DNA from: VMSU01 sp031400755
GTDB lineage: Bacteria; Desulfobacterota; Desulfobulbia; Desulfobulbales; VMSU01
Direction of reading: 5' to 3'
NCBI GenBank assembly: GCA_031400755.1
Contig: JANNQL010000072.1
Location: forward strand, 1 to 15,629
Length of the DNA stretch: 15,629 nucleotides
A model generated the notes under the pieces. It was given only the letters and a program-made list of their open reading frames with translations, did not search any database and was not told the origin of the DNA. Each line of letters opens with the position of its first letter. Within the stretch, counting starts at the first letter, position 1. The position numbers and the translations under genes were made by a program. Positions 14,222 through 15,629 of the stretch are shown one piece after another.

Positions 14222-15034
14222 TCAACCTTGTCCAAGTTCTTTGGAACGTTTGGTCGCTGCTTCCACTGCATCCATGATGATGCCGGAAAAGCCGGCCCGA
14301 GCCAGTTCGTGGAGACCGGCGATGGTGGTGCCGCCGGGCGAGGTCACCATGGCCCGGAGCTGGGCCGGGTGTTCTTTGCTCTCCATGGCCAGCTTCACCG
14401 AGCCAAGCACGGTCTGTAGGACCAGGAGCTGGGCATCGGCCCGATTCAGGCCAACCTTGACGCCACCATCAATCATGGCCTCGATAAAGCTGAAGACATA
14501 GGCCGGGCCGGAGCCGCTCAAGCCCGTCACCGCGTCCAGATAATTTTCAGCCAGGACCACGGTGCGGCCCACTGCGTCAAAGATAGCGCGGGCCTTGGCA
14601 ATATCCTCATCCGTCGCCAAACGGCCGGGACTGAGGGCCGAGGCACCCTCCTGGACCAAGGCCGGTGTGTTCGGCATCACCCGCACCAACCGGCAGTTAC
14701 AACCGGACACTCTAGCTTCCATAAAGGCAAGAGGGACACCGGCGGCAATAGAAATTAACAGGTGGCCGGCATGGATGGCGGCCTTAATGCTATCCAGCAC
14801 CGGCCCCATGACCTGAGGTTTGACTGCCAGGATGAGGACAGTGCATTCGCCGATAAAGTCGGTGGCCTGAATGTAAGTCTTGATCCCGTACTTACCGGTC
14901 AATAGTTCCCGGCGGTCAGGGTCAGGGTCTGCCGCCATAATCCGCTCCGGGCCAACCAGTCCGGCATTGATGATCCCCTGGACCAAGGCCTCGGCCATGC
15001 GGCCGCCGCCGATAAAACCAATACTATCGTTCAT
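14222..15034 (-). CDS. proC: Pyrroline-5-carboxylate reductase
   Basis: Reduces 1-pyrroline-5-carboxylate to proline with NAD(P)H, the last step of proline synthesis. The 270-residue length is typical. The Rossmann motif GFIGGGRMAEAL is at 6-17, followed by AVKPQVM, RVMPNTPALVQEGASAL, the family signature LSGSGPAYVFSFIEAMIDGG, and VTSPGGTTIAGL near the C-terminus. AAGGA stands six bases before the ATG at 15034. It is the first gene of a proC-nadK pair. The region upstream holds repeats, and no good promoter is visible close to the start. Confidence 0.97.
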   Translation of the reverse strand: MNDSIGFIGGGRMAEALVQGIINAGLVGPERIMAADPDPDRRELLTGKYGIKTYIQATDFIGECTVLILAVKPQVMGPVLDSIKAAIHAGHLLISIAAGVPLAFMEARVSGCNCRLVRVMPNTPALVQEGASALSPGRLATDEDIAKARAIFDAVGRTVVLAENYLDAVTGLSGSGPAYVFSFIEAMIDGGVKVGLNRADAQLLVLQTVLGSVKLAMESKEHPAQLRAMVTSPGGTTIAGLHELARAGFSGIIMDAVEAATKRSKELGQG

Positions 15035-15059
15035 TGCGATTCCTTAAATAGAGTTTGCT

Positions 15060-15090
15060 GAGCCGTTGTAAACAAATAACCTGATCATTC
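15060..15090. repeat. Diverged partial copy of the GAGCCGTT repeat
   Basis: GAGCCGTT, then AAATAAC (15074-15080) and CTGATCATTC, resemble the reverse complement of the repeat at 15112-15162. That one reads GAGCCGTT, AAATAAC, TTGTGCAATTC with three fewer bases between the first two blocks. It looks like an older or partial copy. Confidence 0.45.
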
Positions 15091-15111
15091 AGAATGGCCA
15101 AATCGTCATAA

Positions 15112-15162
15112 GGAGCCGTAAAGGAATGGTCAGAATTGCACAAGTTATTTCTTAACGGCTCC
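15112..15162. mobile_element. 51-base mini inverted-repeat element, TAA on both sides
   Basis: AGGAGCCGTAAAGGAAT (15111-15127) and ATTTCTTAACGGCTCCT (15147-15163) are complementary at 15 of 17 positions around a 19-base loop. Counting the element as GGAGCCGT...ACGGCTCC (15112-15162), TAA stands directly on both sides (15109-15111 and 15163-15165), as a 3-base target duplication would. It has no coding capacity, so it would be a MITE or a solo repeat. Three matching bases can also occur by chance. Confidence 0.5.
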
Positions 15163-15165
15163 TAA

Positions 15166-15390
15166 GTTCCGTACAGCTTGGCTTTTATTCTACGAGTTGA
15201 CGAGTAATCTCTTCGCCAAACCGCCTGAATGGATGCTCACGTAGAGAAAAACACCATACCGAATTAGCTCATAAATTTCAAAGCAATAAAATCGTTATGT
15301 ATCGGACTGCTACAAGAAGAAATCTGGCAGAGAGATATTTCCGTAAACATGCTTAAACATTTTGGCCATCGGCTAATCCTGGCCCAAAGT
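15166..15390. other. Intergenic stretch without recognised content
   Basis: This AT-rich stretch between the mini-repeat and the IS200/IS605-type end has no supported gene, RNA or terminator. A 27-codon open stretch on the minus strand (15185-15268) has no start codon. It may be a remnant of decayed DNA. Confidence 0.5.
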
Positions 15391-15397
15391 TAAATCA

Positions 15398-15416
15398 CCT
15401 CCGGCAAAGCCGGAGG
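15398..15416 (-). repeat. Probable IS200/IS605 end hairpin
   Basis: CCTCCGGC and GCCGGAGG form a perfect 8-base-pair stem with an AAA loop (TTT on the tnpA strand). It is the hairpin farthest from tnpA, about 70 bases after its stop, where the right-end hairpin recognised by TnpA is expected. No target site can be proven from one copy. Confidence 0.55.
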
Positions 15417-15428
15417 CTTAAATTCGTG

Positions 15429-15445
15429 AACCGCTCAAAGCGGTT
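15429..15445 (-). repeat. Hairpin downstream of tnpA
   Basis: AACCGCT (15429-15435) and AGCGGTT (15439-15445) form a 7-base-pair stem with a three-base loop. It lies between the end hairpin and the tnpA terminator-like hairpin. It could be a second TnpA recognition structure. Confidence 0.5.
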
Positions 15446-15462
15446 AGTTGAAAAGATTATCG

Positions 15463-15512
15463 GACCACCATCTCCCATTCGGTGGTCAACTATCCTTGAA
15501 TAACGATAGTTG
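15463..15512 (-). repeat. tnpA: Overlapping inverted repeats at the tnpA stop codon
   Basis: GACCACC (15463-15469) pairs with GGTGGTC (15481-15487) across 11 bases just after the tnpA stop. CAACTATC (15487-15494) pairs with GATAGTTG (15505-15512) across 10 bases and includes the last codons and the stop. The two stems nearly touch at 15487. No long T-run follows, so termination is uncertain. Confidence 0.5.
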
Positions 15513-15629
15513 CTCGACCCGATGATCTTCCTTTTCCTGATCTTTGATATAGGCTCGGACTACCTCTTCGTCCGCGCCTACTGTTGACACAAAATAGCCC
15601 CGTGCCCAGAAGCTCATCCCTGCGTAGTT
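15486..15629 (-). CDS. tnpA: IS200/IS605-family transposase TnpA, C-terminal part
   Basis: Only the last 47 residues are in the window; the gene runs off the right edge. They read SFWARGYFVSTVGADEE, VVRAYIKDQEKEDHRVEQL and end SLFKDS at TGA (15486-15488). The RGYFVSTVG...I..YI..Q sequence is the well-known C-terminal region of Y1 (HUH) transposases of this family, which cut and join single-stranded DNA. It normally contains the catalytic Tyr helix and a conserved Gln; a Tyr and a Gln are visible in AYIKDQ. The N-terminal HUH motif lies outside. Whether a tnpB accompanies it cannot be seen. Confidence 0.9.
   Translation of the reverse strand, partial: NYAGMSFWARGYFVSTVGADEEVVRAYIKDQEKEDHRVEQLSLFKDS

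Larger units (their letters stand above)
15391..15629 (-). mobile_element. Right end of an IS200/IS605-type insertion sequence (partial)
   Basis: It contains the 3' end of tnpA and, downstream of the stop, three short perfect hairpins within 90 bases, as expected for ends recognised as single-stranded DNA. The element continues beyond the right window edge. The left boundary is not fixed; it probably lies within 10-20 bases of the hairpin at 15398-15416. Confidence 0.65.

Noticed and set aside
15045..15072. TTTACA/TATTTA with 16-base spacing as proC promoter
   Set aside because: The transcript would start at about 15038, inside or after the ribosome binding site, only about four bases before the ATG.
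15185..15268. 27-codon open stretch (minus) with protein-like residues EHPFRRFGEEITRQLVE
   Set aside because: It has no start codon, no ribosome binding site and no recognised homology; at most a remnant.
15391..15512. CRISPR-like series of short palindromes
   Set aside because: The stems differ in sequence and spacing; there is no direct repeat with spacers. They fit IS200/IS605 ends.

Overview
The window looks like core chromosome of a deltaproteobacterium-type Gram-negative (Desulfobacterota, most likely near the Desulfobulbales). This placement is an inference from gene content and gene style: a single-chain SecDF, two YkgJ-family cysteine-cluster proteins, an E. coli-type threonine synthase and dispersed palindromic repeats of a kind I remember from such genomes. 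It was not tested by any search. Almost everything is housekeeping; the accessory material lies in the spacers and at the right edge.

Layout. (1) 1-602 (+): C-terminal part of an alkaline-phosphatase-superfamily (sulfatase / LTA-synthase-like) envelope enzyme, with a C10 tract near its 3' end, followed by a hairpin and T-run terminator. (2) 773-4782 (-): a compact operon rsfS - gpmI - thrC - DUF1684 lipoprotein gene, joined by two ATGA overlaps and one 17-base overlap. (3) 4783-5258: a 476-base divergent spacer. It holds three consecutive inverted repeats, a consensus sigma70 promoter facing secDF, and a leader with a hairpin and a possible 22-codon upstream ORF. (4) 5259-9277 (+): secDF (SecD and SecF in one chain), a YkgJ-family protein and an unusual TatC, tightly packed, so a Sec/Tat export operon. 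(5) 9406-11659 (+): an unrecognised helical protein with a possible flagellar-sigma promoter, a PEP-synthase regulator (ppsR) and a stand-alone NFU domain with its own promoter. (6) 11670-15034 (-): proC - nadK, a 74-base double palindrome, then yqgE, a second YkgJ-family gene and rlmH. (7) 15035-15629: a mini-repeat flanked by TAA, a stretch without recognised content, and the 3' part of an IS200/IS605-type tnpA with its end hairpins.

Functionally the window joins ribosome maturation and silencing (rsfS, rlmH), central carbon control (gpmI, ppsR), amino acid and cofactor synthesis (thrC, proC, nadK), Fe-S assembly (NFU) and export (secDF, tatC). The points most worth a second look are the TatC that lacks the two acidic residues used for signal-peptide recognition in E. 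coli, the structured secDF leader, the C10 tract, and the repeats at 13235-13308 and 15109-15165. I found no CRISPR array, tRNA, rRNA, phage module or recognisable new defence system.
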